DNA from: Dipteris shenzhenensis
Lineage: Eukaryota; Polypodiophyta; Polypodiopsida; Gleicheniales
Direction: 5' to 3' (one strand)
Assembly: GCA_047967505.1 (NCBI GenBank)
Contig: CM106541.1
DNA: 64,000 bases
The translations under genes and the position numbers were made by a program. Each line of letters starts with the position of its first letter. Position 1 is the stretch's first letter. This document shows, piece by piece, positions 1 to 10,400 of this stretch. The notes beneath the pieces were generated by a model, which was not told the DNA's origin, did not search any database, and saw only the letters and a program-made list of their open reading frames with translations.

Positions 1-19
1 TAGGCCTGATGGGTACAAC

Positions 20-496
20 CACAGTTACGCTGAAACGCGTTTCAGAGCCCAGCCAGGCCTGAAACGCCGTTTCAGAGAAGCGCCGTTTCTTGAAACGCGT
101 TTCAGGGTCTGAAACGTTTCAGGACCCTGAAACGGCTGGCTGAAACGTTTCAGCCAGTCTGAAACGCGTTTCAGAGCCCTGAAACGTGCCTTTTCAGACA
201 ACACAGGCTGCTAGGTCTCCAAAATCACATTTTTTGTCTTTTTTCTTTTGATTTTGGTCTCCAGGCTCCTTCCACTCCTTCAGCCTCATACTCTCTCCAT
301 CCTCAAGGTTTTCCAGCCCTCCTTCAGCCCCATTCACTCCTTTCCTCTCCTTTCTCTTCTGCAGCCTGCTTCAGCCCTCCATCATCATCTACTCCCCTCC
401 CTTGTTGACGTGGCGTTTCCCCGTTTCAGCCCTCCCAAAAATCCCGAAACGTTTCCGTTTCCGTTCCCCGTTTCCCCGTTTCCGTTTCCCCTAACT
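20..496. repeat. Palindrome-rich insertion with CGTTTC/GAAACG motifs inside the LINE
   Basis: This segment is bounded by an 11-bp direct repeat, ATGGGTACAAC, at 9-19 and 497-507. Its left end reads AGTTA then GAAACG a few bases later (23-36). The reverse complement of its right end also reads AGTTA then GAAACG, so the ends are loosely inverted. Between 30 and 197 it is packed with palindromes: CTGAAACGCGTTTCAG at 30-45 and 159-174, CTGAAACGTTTCAG at 109-122 and 140-153 (the latter inside a perfect 22-nt palindrome at 136-157), and near-perfect forms at 59-75 and 90-105. A second cluster of CGTTTC/GAAACG lies at 421-490. It could be a small non-autonomous DNA transposon with a Mutator-like target-site length, but the family is not recognised. 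Confidence 0.6.
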
Positions 497-671
497 ATGG
501 GTACAACAGGGGGACAAGATGACGAAGCAGTTCTTTCAGACCACTGGGCCCTGATCGATCGGCACACGGCTACAGCATCTTTGGGATTTGCAGGGCATCA
601 TGCACACTGACCCGCAGGAGATTCTTGACATGACCACGGAATTTTATAGCCAGCTCTTTTAGACCGAGAGG

Positions 672-1643
672 ATGACCCCAGTAGGTCTTGTGGCCCGAGA
701 GCTAGTTTGGGATCATGTTCCGACAGTAGTCTCGTGGGACTTATGCAGTAGACTTGAGGAGCCCTTCACTGATGAGGAGCTCTGGGAAGCCCTCAAGGCT
801 CTCTCGACCCAGAAGTGCCCGGGGGAGGATGGCTTGACTCCGGCCTTCTTCCGGAACTTCTGGGAGATAATCTCTACCTCCTTCTGTTTAGCTTGCCAGG
901 AGATTTTCGACACAGGCCTTCTTCCTCAGTCCTTGTGCAGAGGGTGGATGTGTTTGATCCCGAAAGGGGCCGATAGGTCAGATATTCGACAGTGGAGGCC
1001 GATCACTTTGCTTGATACTACATACAAGATCCTCGCCAAGGTCTTGAGTTTGCGGTTACGGCCTCATCTTATCGACATCATCCATGACACACAGACTGGG
1101 TTTGTCCAGGAGCGCAGCATCTTGGACAACATCTTCACGTTTTGGGAGGTAGTGGATTGGTCCAGGGAGGAGTCACAGTCATTGGCCATCCTTCTCTTGG
1201 ACTTTGAGAAGGCCTACGACAGGGTGGAGTGGTCTTTCTTGGAGGGCACTATGAGGAGATCGGGTTTCTCAGACAGATGGGTCAGAGGAGTTTCAGCGCT
1301 ATACACAGGGAGCTCTAGTTAGATGATTATCGGAGAACACACAGTTCGCCAGGGCTGCCCACTAGCTCCCTTCCTCTTCCTGTTTGTAGCGGAGGCTTTG
1401 GGCTATTTTTTGAGATCACAGGTGGTGGGTCTCACGGGGTTGAGGCTCCCAATTAGGCAGGAGGAGGAGCTCCTTGACTCGGAGTTTGCAGATGACACGG
1501 CCTTGTATGTTGAGAGTACCATAGTGAGTCTAGAGAGAGTCAGAGGCGCCTTGGCTATCTATTGTGAGGCCTCGGGGGCACGGATCAACTGGACGAAATC
1601 CATAGGCTTCCTCACGGGTTTTGAGGAGACACGAGATCCGTGA
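672..1643 (+). pseudogene. LINE reverse transcriptase domain (split by a stop)
   Basis: This encodes the fingers and palm of a LINE reverse transcriptase (RVT_1 type), which copies element RNA at the target site. In the first open stretch (672-1322, 216 codons) are CPGEDGLT (residues 49-56), LIPKG followed by WRPITLL, the GFVQERSILDN motif and the palm motif A LDFEKAYDR with the catalytic D at residue 177. A TAG at 1321-1323 interrupts the frame. The next stretch (1323-1643) resumes in the same frame with VRQGCPLAPFLF and the catalytic FADD box (nt 1485-1496). All key RT motifs are therefore still legible, but the copy cannot make one uninterrupted protein. Homology is clear from motif order; activity is not expected. 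Confidence 0.92.
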
Positions 1644-2582
1644 GTGGGGGAGTGACTTTGGTTTCGGATAGATACTGCGGGGCTAGACAGCGAGATATCT
1701 CGGATGCCAGGTGCGTATTGACATTACAGCAGAGCAGCAGATTGCCCCGGTCTTTGAGAGTGTTCGGCGTAAGCTTCTCTATTGGGGCTCGGCCAAACTC
1801 TCCCTCGCAGGTTGCGCCTTAGTGGCAAACCAGGTCCTTCTTGCCACTGCTTGGTAGATTGCCTCCTGTTGGTGCTTTCACAGAGGATGCATTGGGCAGC
1901 TTTGACGGTTGGTACGGAACTTCCTCTGGCCGGTTCAGACGGCACGAGGAACACTAGGGCGCGAGTAGCTTGGTAGACGGTGATCATGCCGCAGGCACTA
2001 GGAGGCTTGGGTATCATCGATCCGGAGATGCAGAACAGGGCCCTTCTGGGCAAGCTGGTGGTTCGTGGCCTCACCCCAGGTGCCGAGCCTTGGAAGCTCC
2101 TCTTACAGAGAGGGCTTCTGAGGAACACCCCACGCACTGGAGGACAGTGGTAGTCTTCACATAGATGGATGTTCTTAGAGGCCCCCCTTATGGGGAAGGG
2201 CTCCCCCAAGATGAGGAGTCTTCACAGGGTTTGGCAGAGACTAGCAGGGGGTCTCATCCGTGCTCCACCCAGATGCAGAGAGGAGTTCGAGCGTCAACCC
2301 CTTATGTAGCACCCAAAGGTCAGAGATCAGGAGGGATGTATGCTTGGGCAGCGGACTCACATTGGTTGGGCACAGTGGGACAGTGGACCAGCAGGGTCTT
2401 TTGGTTGCTGGAGCAAACTACCTATGGAGGCAAAGACGAGGCTTGACACCCTAGCGCATCTGAGAGGGACAGGGCAGCGGATGGGCGAGATCGACTTAGC
2501 CATTCCTGAGTCCTGGTGGGAAGGACTTCACATTTGGAGAGACAGTAGATGCTTGGGGTAGTTTTCTTGTACTGGTGTTCCC

Positions 2583-3536
2583 TTGAGGATTTTGATGCAG
2601 TGTGACAACATGGACCTCGACTTCTTCCGTGTAGGACTTGGAGGCCTACTGCAGCCCCTCATTAGGAGTGACCCTGAGATGGATGGGAGTCTTGATGGGA
2701 TACACTGGCAGATGATCAGAGTGGTAGGACGCTTGGGGAAGGAGTGGCACATCGATCCTCCTAGTATCTCAGAGCAGGACGCCTTTAGATGGCGCCTCTG
2801 GCTATGGGAGGGTAGACCCCTGAGGGAGGTCCATTGGGACCCCGGGGAGTGGATCTGGCCCTCCAGGGGCGGCCTTGCTGAGACGATAGATGAGGTGCCT
2901 TTCTTTTCCTACACACGGATTGGCAGGAGACTTCAGATGGACTCGTCGAGATGGACCCCCTCGAGGGAGAGACACTGGGAGACCCAGAGAGTTAACCGGG
3001 ATGTTCGCTCCAGGGATTGGACGCGGTTGTGGTCCAGCTTGCAACTGAGGAAGATTTCTCACTTATTCTGGCTGGTAGCCCACGGAGGCTTGCCCATCGG
3101 CCTATGGTTGGAGCAGATGCAAGTGGAGGGGCAGTGCCATTGCTGCTCAGATGGTGTCTTGGAGACTATCCCACACTGCCTATGGAGCTGTCGTAGGGCA
3201 GCGAGGATCTGGATGAGAGTCCTCAGGATCATGACACGTATGCAGAGCCTTCACAGAGACTACACTTGGGGGATGGTGGCTTGGTTGATAGAGGGAGGAC
3301 ACGCGTTCCAGATTGATGAGATCTCCCCAACCTACCGGATACAGGGTCAGAGCATTCAGAGGATTGCACTCCACGAGGCAGCCTCCTTTGACACCCTAGC
3401 TCCTCCTTCCCCTAGGAAAGACAGTGTTTGGGAGGTGGTAGCCAGCATCACGGCTTGGAACATTTGGGTGGCTCGTTGCAGTCTCGTGATGGGAGAGCAC
3501 CTGGTTCCCCCCTCGGCTACCTTGGTTGCCATCTAG
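2583..3536 (+). pseudogene. LINE ORF2 C-terminal region with zf-RVT zinc-binding domain
   Basis: An open stretch of 317 codons covers the C-terminal part of LINE ORF2. Near residues 150-205 it has the plant LINE zf-RVT pattern: a WSSLQLRKISHLFWLVAHGGLP-like block (shown only in part here), then a Cys cluster at 185-188, His198 and Cys203. In plant L1 elements this domain follows RT and is thought to bind nucleic acid. The stretch is in a different frame from the RT part, and the intervening 1644-2580 contains several stops and frame changes. Its stop is followed by about 320 bp of 3' sequence and the poly(A) run. Confidence 0.82.
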
Positions 3537-3871
3537 CAGGATATCATTTACACTCTATGGTCCACCTGGGAGCGTGGGACTCCAGGCGACTATTGAGAGG
3601 CGTGCTCGTTTCTGCAAGGCTTGGCCTGCAGGTGTTTTCTACATTTTCACTCCGCGAGGGATTCGCTGGCTGTATAGTCCCCCCACTTGGTTGTTAGCCC
3701 CAGTTCCTGAGATCCCCTAGGCAGTGAACTGGGCTTCTTTGGAACAGGCTGGTTTTTCTTTCAGCCTTTTCCGGTTTTTTTCCATACTCAGCACCTTTGG
3801 GGCTGTTGTCTTGTATGAAATCTTTCAAGCATTAATAGAAGGTTCCTTTCTTTGGAAAAAAAAAAAAAAAA

Positions 3872-4864
3872 CCCATCCACATGTCAGATGTATATGACAC
3901 TTGTTGATAATGTTAGATGCTCATTGTAGACTATTAAAACTTGAGTCAAACCTTCTGGTATTCCATATGAGGCTTGGCTGTTGAGAGCTTGAAGTAAAGT
4001 TGTGATAGAGGAGAGAGTTTTAGATCGTCTGTTGTGTTGTGTGGAGAGGATTTAAAAGCCTGTTAAGTTCTTGAGACCTGAAAGAAGGACGGCTTATCCA
4101 GCCTTAAAGGACTTTTCCTAGGAGTATTAGCATCCACATGCCATTCAGATGTTCACTAGAGGTCAAGAAGGTCATAAACGACCTTCTCTATAAGCTCAAA
4201 GACCCAAGAGCAGCCCTTGGCTGCATAAAGCTCAAAGAGCTTATCTAGAGGTCCCACAGAAATGTTCCGCATGGAGCTCTTGAAAGGTCGCTTGTTTTGG
4301 TCTCTTGACAGTCCAAAACAGAATGGTTGTTGCAAATAGAGCAGCTGCAAGAGCATAAGATAAGTCTTGTAGACCTTAGGACGCCAAGTAACACCGAATC
4401 TGTTGAATTGTGAAAACAATCATAGAAGCTTGATAATAACTTTGCTGATGTGAATTGTGGGTTCAAAGTTGCGCAAGTAGAGGTAAAGTAGCAAATTACT
4501 ATATATAAGCTCACAAGAGCTTGTGCAAAGGGCTCAAAGGTCCTTGCATTTCATAGTGTTACTGCTAAAACTGATTCTAAGAACGCTTGTATGAGGGCTC
4601 AAAGTTCTCTCAACTGAGTTATTCAACCAAGCAGGGCAGGTTTCAATGCTGGAAGAAATGTAGAGCTGGTATATGGCCTCAAAGACCCTGCTATTGGCTG
4701 TTAAGTACCTGCGATAGTATAGTTTAGTGACTGAATGCTACAGCTGTTAAAGCTCACAGAGACCACGATTGCTCCTAAGTCACACCATTTTAGGTCTACT
4801 CTTCAACAGGAGGTCAGTTGATTTTAGTAAGAAGTGAGTATCCTTATATCAAATATTTGACAAA
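3872..4864 (+). other. Gene-free stretch, probable leader/LTR of the following copia relic
   Basis: There is no credible coding region here. The stretch carries repeated GCTCAAAG-type motifs (near 4196, 4231, 4530, 4594 and 4677), some in inverted form around AGCTC...GAGCT, and it leads directly into the gag start at 4865. This suggests LTR or untranslated leader sequence of the copia relic, but no clear TG...CA ends or primer-binding site were found. Confidence 0.35.
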
Positions 4865-5640
4865 ATGGCATTGACAATGGGCATGAGAGTTTCAGATAAG
4901 AATTATCACATCTAGAAATCTAATTCGAAAACTTTTTTGGGTCATGAAATTTTGTGTCAGGTGTTGCAGTGGTGCCAAATGAGACATTGCCAAAAAGGGT
5001 AACTTATGATTCCAAGGTACTAGATATTCACATTGCATGTCTGAAGGATATGGTTTGTGCACCTATCTTTTGCAAAGGACATATGGGTGAAATCGGCGTC
5101 TATGATGGCAAGTCATTGGTGACTAGGTTGAACTTGAGGGCACAATTAGCAAATATGAAAATGGAAGAAGGTGAACCTGTCATGTAACATCTGACATAAT
5201 GATTATTTTCGGGGAGAAGATCATAGAGGTGGTTTCAAAGATTGATGATGAAGCTTATTGATCCAGAGCTTACCCTCGTCATATGAGAATATAAAGTTTG
5301 CAGTGATAGCCAAAGAGATCTTGACCAAATTTGATGCACTCACGGCACTTTCGCTTCAAAAAGAAGTCAGAAGAAATAAACGTGATGGAGACAATGTATC
5401 AAGAGCCCTAATGTCTAAAATGAAATTCATGTTCAAGGCATTAGATTTCCTAGTGAATATTTAGAGACACAATCATGCACATAATCATCCCCAAGGCCAA
5501 GGTAATGAGCAAAAGGCAAACGAGTATAACAAAGGAAAGCCAAATCAACACAAGCCAAAGGTGATATGCTACAAGGCTTCATATAGAAAAAGCAATGTGC
5601 ACATATTACGAACACAGAGGATAACATTCTATCTCAGCAA
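4865..5640 (+). pseudogene. Ty1/copia gag relic
   Basis: This is a decayed gag (capsid) reading frame of a copia-type LTR retrotransposon. It starts with an ATG at 4865 and a short peptide ending in the DKNYHI-like substrate typical of copia gag starts, then a stop. From 4954 it reads a diverged segment, then KSLVTRLNLRAQLANMKM (about 5110-5163) and, in another frame, IQSLPSSYENIKFAV (5261 on), both standard UBN2/gag blocks. A degenerate zinc-knuckle-like CYK... segment lies at about 5566-5610. Several stops and frame changes mark it as dead. No pol region follows. Confidence 0.8.
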
Positions 5641-6390
5641 GAGGAATGTGTGACATGTGCTTGCATTCCACTACTACTCTTTTTGATAGTGACCATAGGC
5701 AGCAATCTATCTCATAATGAGTTAATTGAGGAGTTAACTTATCCAGAAGATTTATATCAGCTATCCCATATGACGTCATCAATGGTCAAAAGTTTTTGAC
5801 TTCCGAAAATGTTATCAAGCAGTATGTAAAGGGTGAAAATTTTGATCTCTTATATTCAGCTACTACCTTCTCTCAAGTGCGCAATCGCATGTAGCATCTC
5901 TTTGGGCTGGTGTGGTAGAGTCAACTCTAGGCCCCCAAAGATCTTGTTGGACCACGTTCCCACCATGCCCAACAAATGTGCGTGTGTTGCCCTAGCATAT
6001 GACCCTTCTGGTCTTAGATGTCCGGTGTCAAGTCAAGGGCTGCTGCTCGAACTCATCTCTTCCCTAGGCTCTAGCATGAATAAGGCAGCTTGAGAGATGC
6101 CATACTCTCATCAAGCCCCTCATTTGTGGTGACCCCTTCCTTGTGACTCTGTGAAACCCACTTTTAAGAGTGCTGCTGATAGAACGAGGTAGTCATATAC
6201 ATAATCCTGAGTGCATCTATCCCCCTGATCTCTCAATCATAGTAATTGGGAAACTGCCAAGCTGGGGCCCATGGTGTGGAAGAGTTGCCGTGTCATCCTA
6301 TCACTTTGTTACAACCACCTCGTTGTGGAGGAGTGATAGGAGTACTCTATGCATCGAATCTCCATTGCTTGGAGATCAAGTCTAGCACTA
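5641..6390. other. No gene recognised
   Basis: Short open frames only, without recognisable motifs. The right end (6375-6389) carries ATCAAGTCTAGCACT, a 15-base sequence repeated exactly at 9151-9165 on the far side of the adjoining Ty3 element. Confidence 0.3.
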
Positions 6391-6392
6391 AG

Positions 6393-7871
6393 CTAAGGGG
6401 AGATGGCATCTTCTGAACTCCCCATATCGAATAGGACAATGAACTGATGCCCATTAGATGTGTCACACGATCGAATGAGTGTCTTCTTTTGGTCTGAAAG
6501 GTTGCCCTCCTTCTTATCTTGAAAGACCACTGTGGGGATGGTGTTTAAAGCAAGGAAGACAGCATTTGTAGCTGAGGTTGGTGGCGGTACTGGAAGAGCC
6601 AATACATTGGTGACGGAAGAAGTAGGTGCTTTCACAGCCTTTTCGACAAGCCACTTAGGATAGTCCTTCTTGCCGGGCCCAGCAATGTGGTGGCAATGAA
6701 AGCAGCGATGTTCTTGGTGGTACCGCTTCTGTTCGTCGGGCTGTAGATAGCCTACTTTAGCCTTCTCATCTAGAGTCATCTTTGGCTCAGACTCCTTTTG
6801 ACCAGAAGCCTGGCCATCTTTCTTTTGGTACTGGTTGTCCTTCTTCAGATCCTTACCCGCTGTGTTGTTTGACTGCTGCGGGGCTTTGGAATCCTTTTGG
6901 ACGTGCTTGGGCTTTTCCGTGTTCAGCATCATCTCTTGATTTTGGGCGAGAGTCAGTGTCACTCGTAATCAGGCTGGTCGAAGTTCCGGATGGTAAAATG
7001 GATGTTAGTATCTAATCCTCGAATGAATTGCTTCATCTTATCACTCTCAGACATGCCCAACTGCTGTGTCAAAGTGATGACCTTGTTACTGTACGTCAAC
7101 ACAGGAAAACCATTTTGGGAGGGACGAGAAAACTCATCCTCCAGGTTAAGCATATACTGTGGCGGTAGAAAATGGACTTTGAGGTCGGTAACAAACGTTC
7201 ATCTTAAAAGTTGGGCTTACTAGCCCAATGTTGCCACCAGGTAACCGCCTCACTGGTAAGATGGGGGGCTGCTAGGTGGACTTTGTCTTGCTCATCTTGA
7301 ATCCGTGCTAATGGAAAATGAGCTACGAACTGATGAATGAATTGAAGAATAGCTGAATGGTCACAATTACCATCATACTTAACAAAATTTGGAGTGGATT
7401 GGGTGAGTGGTGTTACCTTTGTCGATGACGAAGCTGTAAGCTGTGGTGGTGACTGCTGCCGCGCTCAAACTTGCCTGCATAGTGGCTAACATCTGTTTGT
7501 GATGGAGAAGCATCGCCTCTTGGTCTAGCTTTTGTTGCTTCTCTGCCTGGGCGAGCTCTGCGCGTCGCAGTGCCTCCTTATTCCTGCGTTCCTCATGCAT
7601 CACCAAGAGCAGTTTTTTCAAAATTTGTGGTTCCTCTTTCTTCCAGTTGCTTTTCTGCCTCTTTTTCCTCTAGATGTCGTTTTGTCTGGTCCAGCTGTCT
7701 TCTGCTTTCTTCTAGCTGGGATGAATGTTCTTTGAGTTGTTGTAGGAGGACCCGATTCTGCTCCAAAAGATTCGCTATCAATTCTTGAGCACTTGGCGGA
7801 AGTGTATCTTTTTGGTAGTCTTTCTCCTCTTCATAGTCTTCAATGTTGACTTCTTTTCCCGACCCTTCCAT
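6393..7871 (-). pseudogene. Ty3/gypsy gag (capsid, zinc-knuckle, start of protease), frameshifted
   Basis: The gag ATG is at 7871 on -, 77 bases beyond the primer site. The first part encodes a charged, Gln/Glu-rich segment likely to be coiled coil (LLEQNRVLLQQLKEHSSQL). It then shifts frame (overlap near 7593-7621) into a similar helical stretch. Around 7380-7200 a translated block resembling DEQDKVHLAAPHL...AVTWWQHW is the Retrotrans_gag signature. From 7153 the frame continues as SRPSQNGFPVLTYSNKV..., then a Cys/His segment RCFHCHHIAGPGKKDYP (about 6690-6740), and finally a VLFDMGSS block near 6410-6440 that looks like a retropepsin active site with the usual D-T-G altered. Stops and shifts show it is inactive. 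Confidence 0.78.
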
Positions 7872-7947
7872 GGCGCTTGATTGTGTGTCCTTTCCAGATC
7901 TCAACACAACCATACACTCGCGGTAGTCAAGCTGGATATAGACTGAA

Positions 7948-7959
7948 GCTCTGATACCA
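7948..7959 (-). promoter_or_regulatory. Primer-binding site (initiator tRNA-Met type)
   Basis: On the - strand this reads TGGTATCAGAGC, the standard complement of the 3' end of plant initiator tRNA-Met, used to prime minus-strand DNA synthesis. It lies one base inside the LTR end, which fixes the element's orientation and LTR boundary. Confidence 0.9.
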
Positions 7960-7960
7960 A

Positions 7961-9151
7961 TGTGACGGTAATCTGATCGTGTAATCACAGCAAGACCTTC
8001 TTTAAACCTTTAGTGAGGAATTAGCATTATGCACCGTAGAGAGAGAAAGGAGATAAGGGTAGAGAGAGAATGGAGTCTACAACCGATTGGGTCCCTGTAC
8101 CCACTGAGGGCCCCCTCCCCCAATGAGGGGAGAATTCGCTTTATACTTGGAGAACTGAGAAATACAAATAACACTCTTTGAGAGGGCACGGAAATGCGCT
8201 TGTGAAGAGTACATTGTGCACACGCATTGCAGACCCAAAGACCTGAGAGGCAATGCCGACCAATACCGAGACCTTGATGCTGTCCACACTGACAATGTAG
8301 GGCACTTCTGCAAGGCAAGGAGAGGCTTGTGCTGTCCACCAGGATGCAGGGTTACTGCGTGAGAGAGAGTGAAAGCTAGGAGTAATAGATTCTAAAGAGA
8401 GCTGAGAGATGGCTGAAATATAGAGCTGAGAAGTGAGCTGTGCAAAACTGTAAAGGCTGCTGAAACAGTACCGTAACCTTACTCCGTTTGCTGGTCCGAA
8501 TCCTCAACTGTGGTGCTGCTTATACACCTTCCGAACAGGCTGAACTAAAGGCCAAAGGCTGAGGCTGATCAGGGCCAACTTTGGAGGTGTTCAGGGCTGC
8601 ACACAAGAGGCTGGAGGGGAGCTGTTTGGAGTGCTGAAGGCTGGGGAGCTGGATGAGAAATGAGGGCTTGGAGGCCCCCTGTCTATAGGGCTGAAGGGCT
8701 GAGCCAACCTGCCTAAAAGCTGTTTTGGGGCTGGTTGGCTGGTCCCTTGGCCCCATAAAGGCAGCCGTAGGCCCCGTAAAAGGTAGCCTAGGGAGGGGTG
8801 CAGGGTACCCTATATAGGCAGCCCTTCCCTTGCCATTCAACTTCACTTGTTCCAGCCTTGAGGGGGCCCAAAAGGGCCCCTATCGTAGGCTGGACCTAAA
8901 CCTATCTTTAATCCTAAGACGGAAACACCACCCTACTGTTCTTTAGTGGGTACCAGTGAACAAGGACTGATTTGTCTAACCTGACCTAAGGCTGAGAGAC
9001 TGACTTACATAGCTTGTGCCTGACTGTCCCTGGACAAGGACTCACAAAGGGGTCACAACATACGACAAGATCTCCTATTAGGGAACTATTACGCAGTTGT
9101 CGATGTAGCCAGTGTGTTACATTGCACCCAAGTGTAGGGGTGCATGTGACA
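7961..9151 (-). repeat. Long terminal repeat (5' LTR) of the Ty3/gypsy relic
   Basis: On the - strand it begins TGTCACATGCACCCC and ends CCGTCACA just before the primer site, about 1.19 kb. Internally the - strand has a CTATAG promoter-like box near 8683 followed by a segment that matches the 13.66-kb LTR promoter region (both contain AGCCCTCATTTC then TCCAGC). Upstream of that are inverted repeats of the GGCTGGTTGG / CCAGCCAACC kind. The outer end (9025-9150) is similar to 15.80-15.90 kb. The outer boundary is inferred from where that similarity stops. Confidence 0.65.
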
Positions 9152-9349
9152 TCAAGTCTAGCACTCTCGTATTTGTTTGCTAGGCACTAAGAGGCCGACT
9201 CCTACTCCTTAAGTCTCTCTCAATAGAGGCTACATCCCTCTTGAGTGGCCTCTCTTTCTCTTACAGGGTCTATTTGTGCTATGGCATGTGGGATTGGAGC
9301 TCTATACAAGCCTTGTGAATTGCCTTCGTCCTTCATCTGGCTCACCCAT

Positions 9350-9890
9350 CCTACGAGAGGTATCCTGCTAGACCTCCTAAAACAATGCATTTGGAATCCT
9401 CACCCCTTTCTTTGGGATCCCCTGTCGTGGGTGTTACAGACATAATACGATGGGGGAGTGATCCGACATCGTCATGTTGAGAGGAATGCCAATGGACCCC
9501 CCTGGTCCGCTCATTGATGTAAAATTGGTCCAGCCTCTCTAAAGAGCGCATTGTGCTTGTGCTGCGCAAAGGAGAAACTGAGACTCCCCTACACCCTGGA
9601 GAACATAGCCTCATGCCAAGGATCCTGGCTATTGATGGTGAAGATAAATTGCTCCCATGTGTCCCGGATTGAGAGAGGCATTGGTAGTGAAGGAAGCCCC
9701 CCCAAGCTTGTGCTCTGACAATGCAAGATTGTTGAAGTAACCTCCAACAATCCAAGAATCCATGTCTGTAGGCTCTCTAGAGGTGTTGCTAGCATGTAGG
9801 CCTTCCTTGAAGAGGCACCTCTTCTTGACACTGAAAACATGTGCTCCTAAAGCATGAGAATATCTAGATAACACCCAACGAGGGCTCTCT
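9350..9890 (-). pseudogene. LINE endonuclease (EEP-type) relic
   Basis: The - strand encodes pieces of an apurinic-like LINE endonuclease, which nicks target DNA for retrotransposition. Visible blocks are MDSWIVGGYFNNLA (the usual W-x-x-GGDFN motif with D changed to Y), SEHKLGGASF, and further on LERLDQFYIN, equivalent to the ARLDRFYI block before the conserved S-D-H motif. The altered catalytic Asp, frame changes and stops show that it is dead. It lies downstream, in - orientation, of the RT fragment at 10.4-11.4 kb, an order opposite to an intact LINE, so the two are probably separate insertions. Confidence 0.72.
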
Positions 9891-10400
9891 GCAACTTATG
9901 CGAGAAGATCAAGTGCTGCGGCTATTGAGATGCATGATTAATCATGCACTCATAGAGATGATGGGGGCATGATGAATAAGGCCTTTCGATGTGTAGAAGC
10001 CTGCGTGGCCACATTCTGAGCAAGTCAAGTCCCCACCCACCCAAAAGAAAAGAACCTTTGATCAATACTTGAGAAAAACCCAAACATACAAATCAGCTAT
10101 ATGTGTGGCGTTGATCGTAGAAGAAAATAAAGGAAAGTGCTCATTGCCTCGAGAATCTCTGAAACAACCAACACGAATGGGTTGACAAGGATGACTAAGC
10201 TCACATGCCAAAGTTGGCACAGGGGGGTGCCCTATCATAGGGGTTTGCAGTAGCATGGGTAGGGGCTGTACAACCAATGGATGCCTTGGCTCGGCGGACG
10301 AGTCTATGAACCAAACACTGCCACTCCCTATGTAGGCTCCTCATCAACATGACCCCTTCTCTGTGAGGGGAGCCTTTGAGAAGATTCAACAATGAGATTG
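9891..10400. other. No gene recognised between LINE fragments
   Basis: Only short unrelated frames are present. A perfect 18-nt palindrome sits at 9931-9948. The stretch is probably 3' sequence of the - strand RT fragment, but no poly(T) end is visible on +. Confidence 0.3.

Larger units (their letters stand above)
1..3871 (+). mobile_element. LINE retrotransposon, 3' portion, degenerate
   Basis: This is the 3' part of an L1-type non-LTR retrotransposon; its 5' end lies outside the window. In order on + are a short ORF2 linker at about 590-670 (reads as a TDPQEIL...EFYSQLF-like stretch typical of the segment just before RT), the reverse transcriptase domain (672-1643), a badly frameshifted middle (1644-2580), a C-terminal zf-RVT region (2583-3536) and a run of 16 A at 3856-3871. 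The poly(A) end shows orientation and the 3' boundary. The frame is broken by TAG codons at 659-661 and 1321-1323 and by several shifts, so it is a pseudo-copy. A 477-bp foreign segment (20-496) interrupts it near the left edge. Confidence 0.9.
6391..9151 (-). mobile_element. Truncated Ty3/gypsy LTR retrotransposon (5' LTR, primer site, gag)
   Basis: Read on the - strand, this element has a 5' LTR (9151 down to 7961), a primer-binding site, and a gag frame starting at 7871 and decaying down to a protease-like start near 6400. Pol and the 3' LTR are absent, so the element is truncated after gag. The flanking 15-base direct repeat (6375-6389 and 9151-9165) marks its edges. The gag pattern with a WWQHW-like block and a zinc-knuckle-like segment points to Ty3/gypsy rather than copia. 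Confidence 0.78.

Noticed and set aside
30-197. Regularly repeated palindromic units resembling a CRISPR array
   Set aside because: Spacing is irregular, units vary in length, spacers are very short, and the context is a plant retrotransposon.
4156-4514. Two overlapping - strand frames of 87 and 89 codons
   Set aside because: They overlap each other, have no motif and lie in probable LTR/leader sequence of a + strand element.
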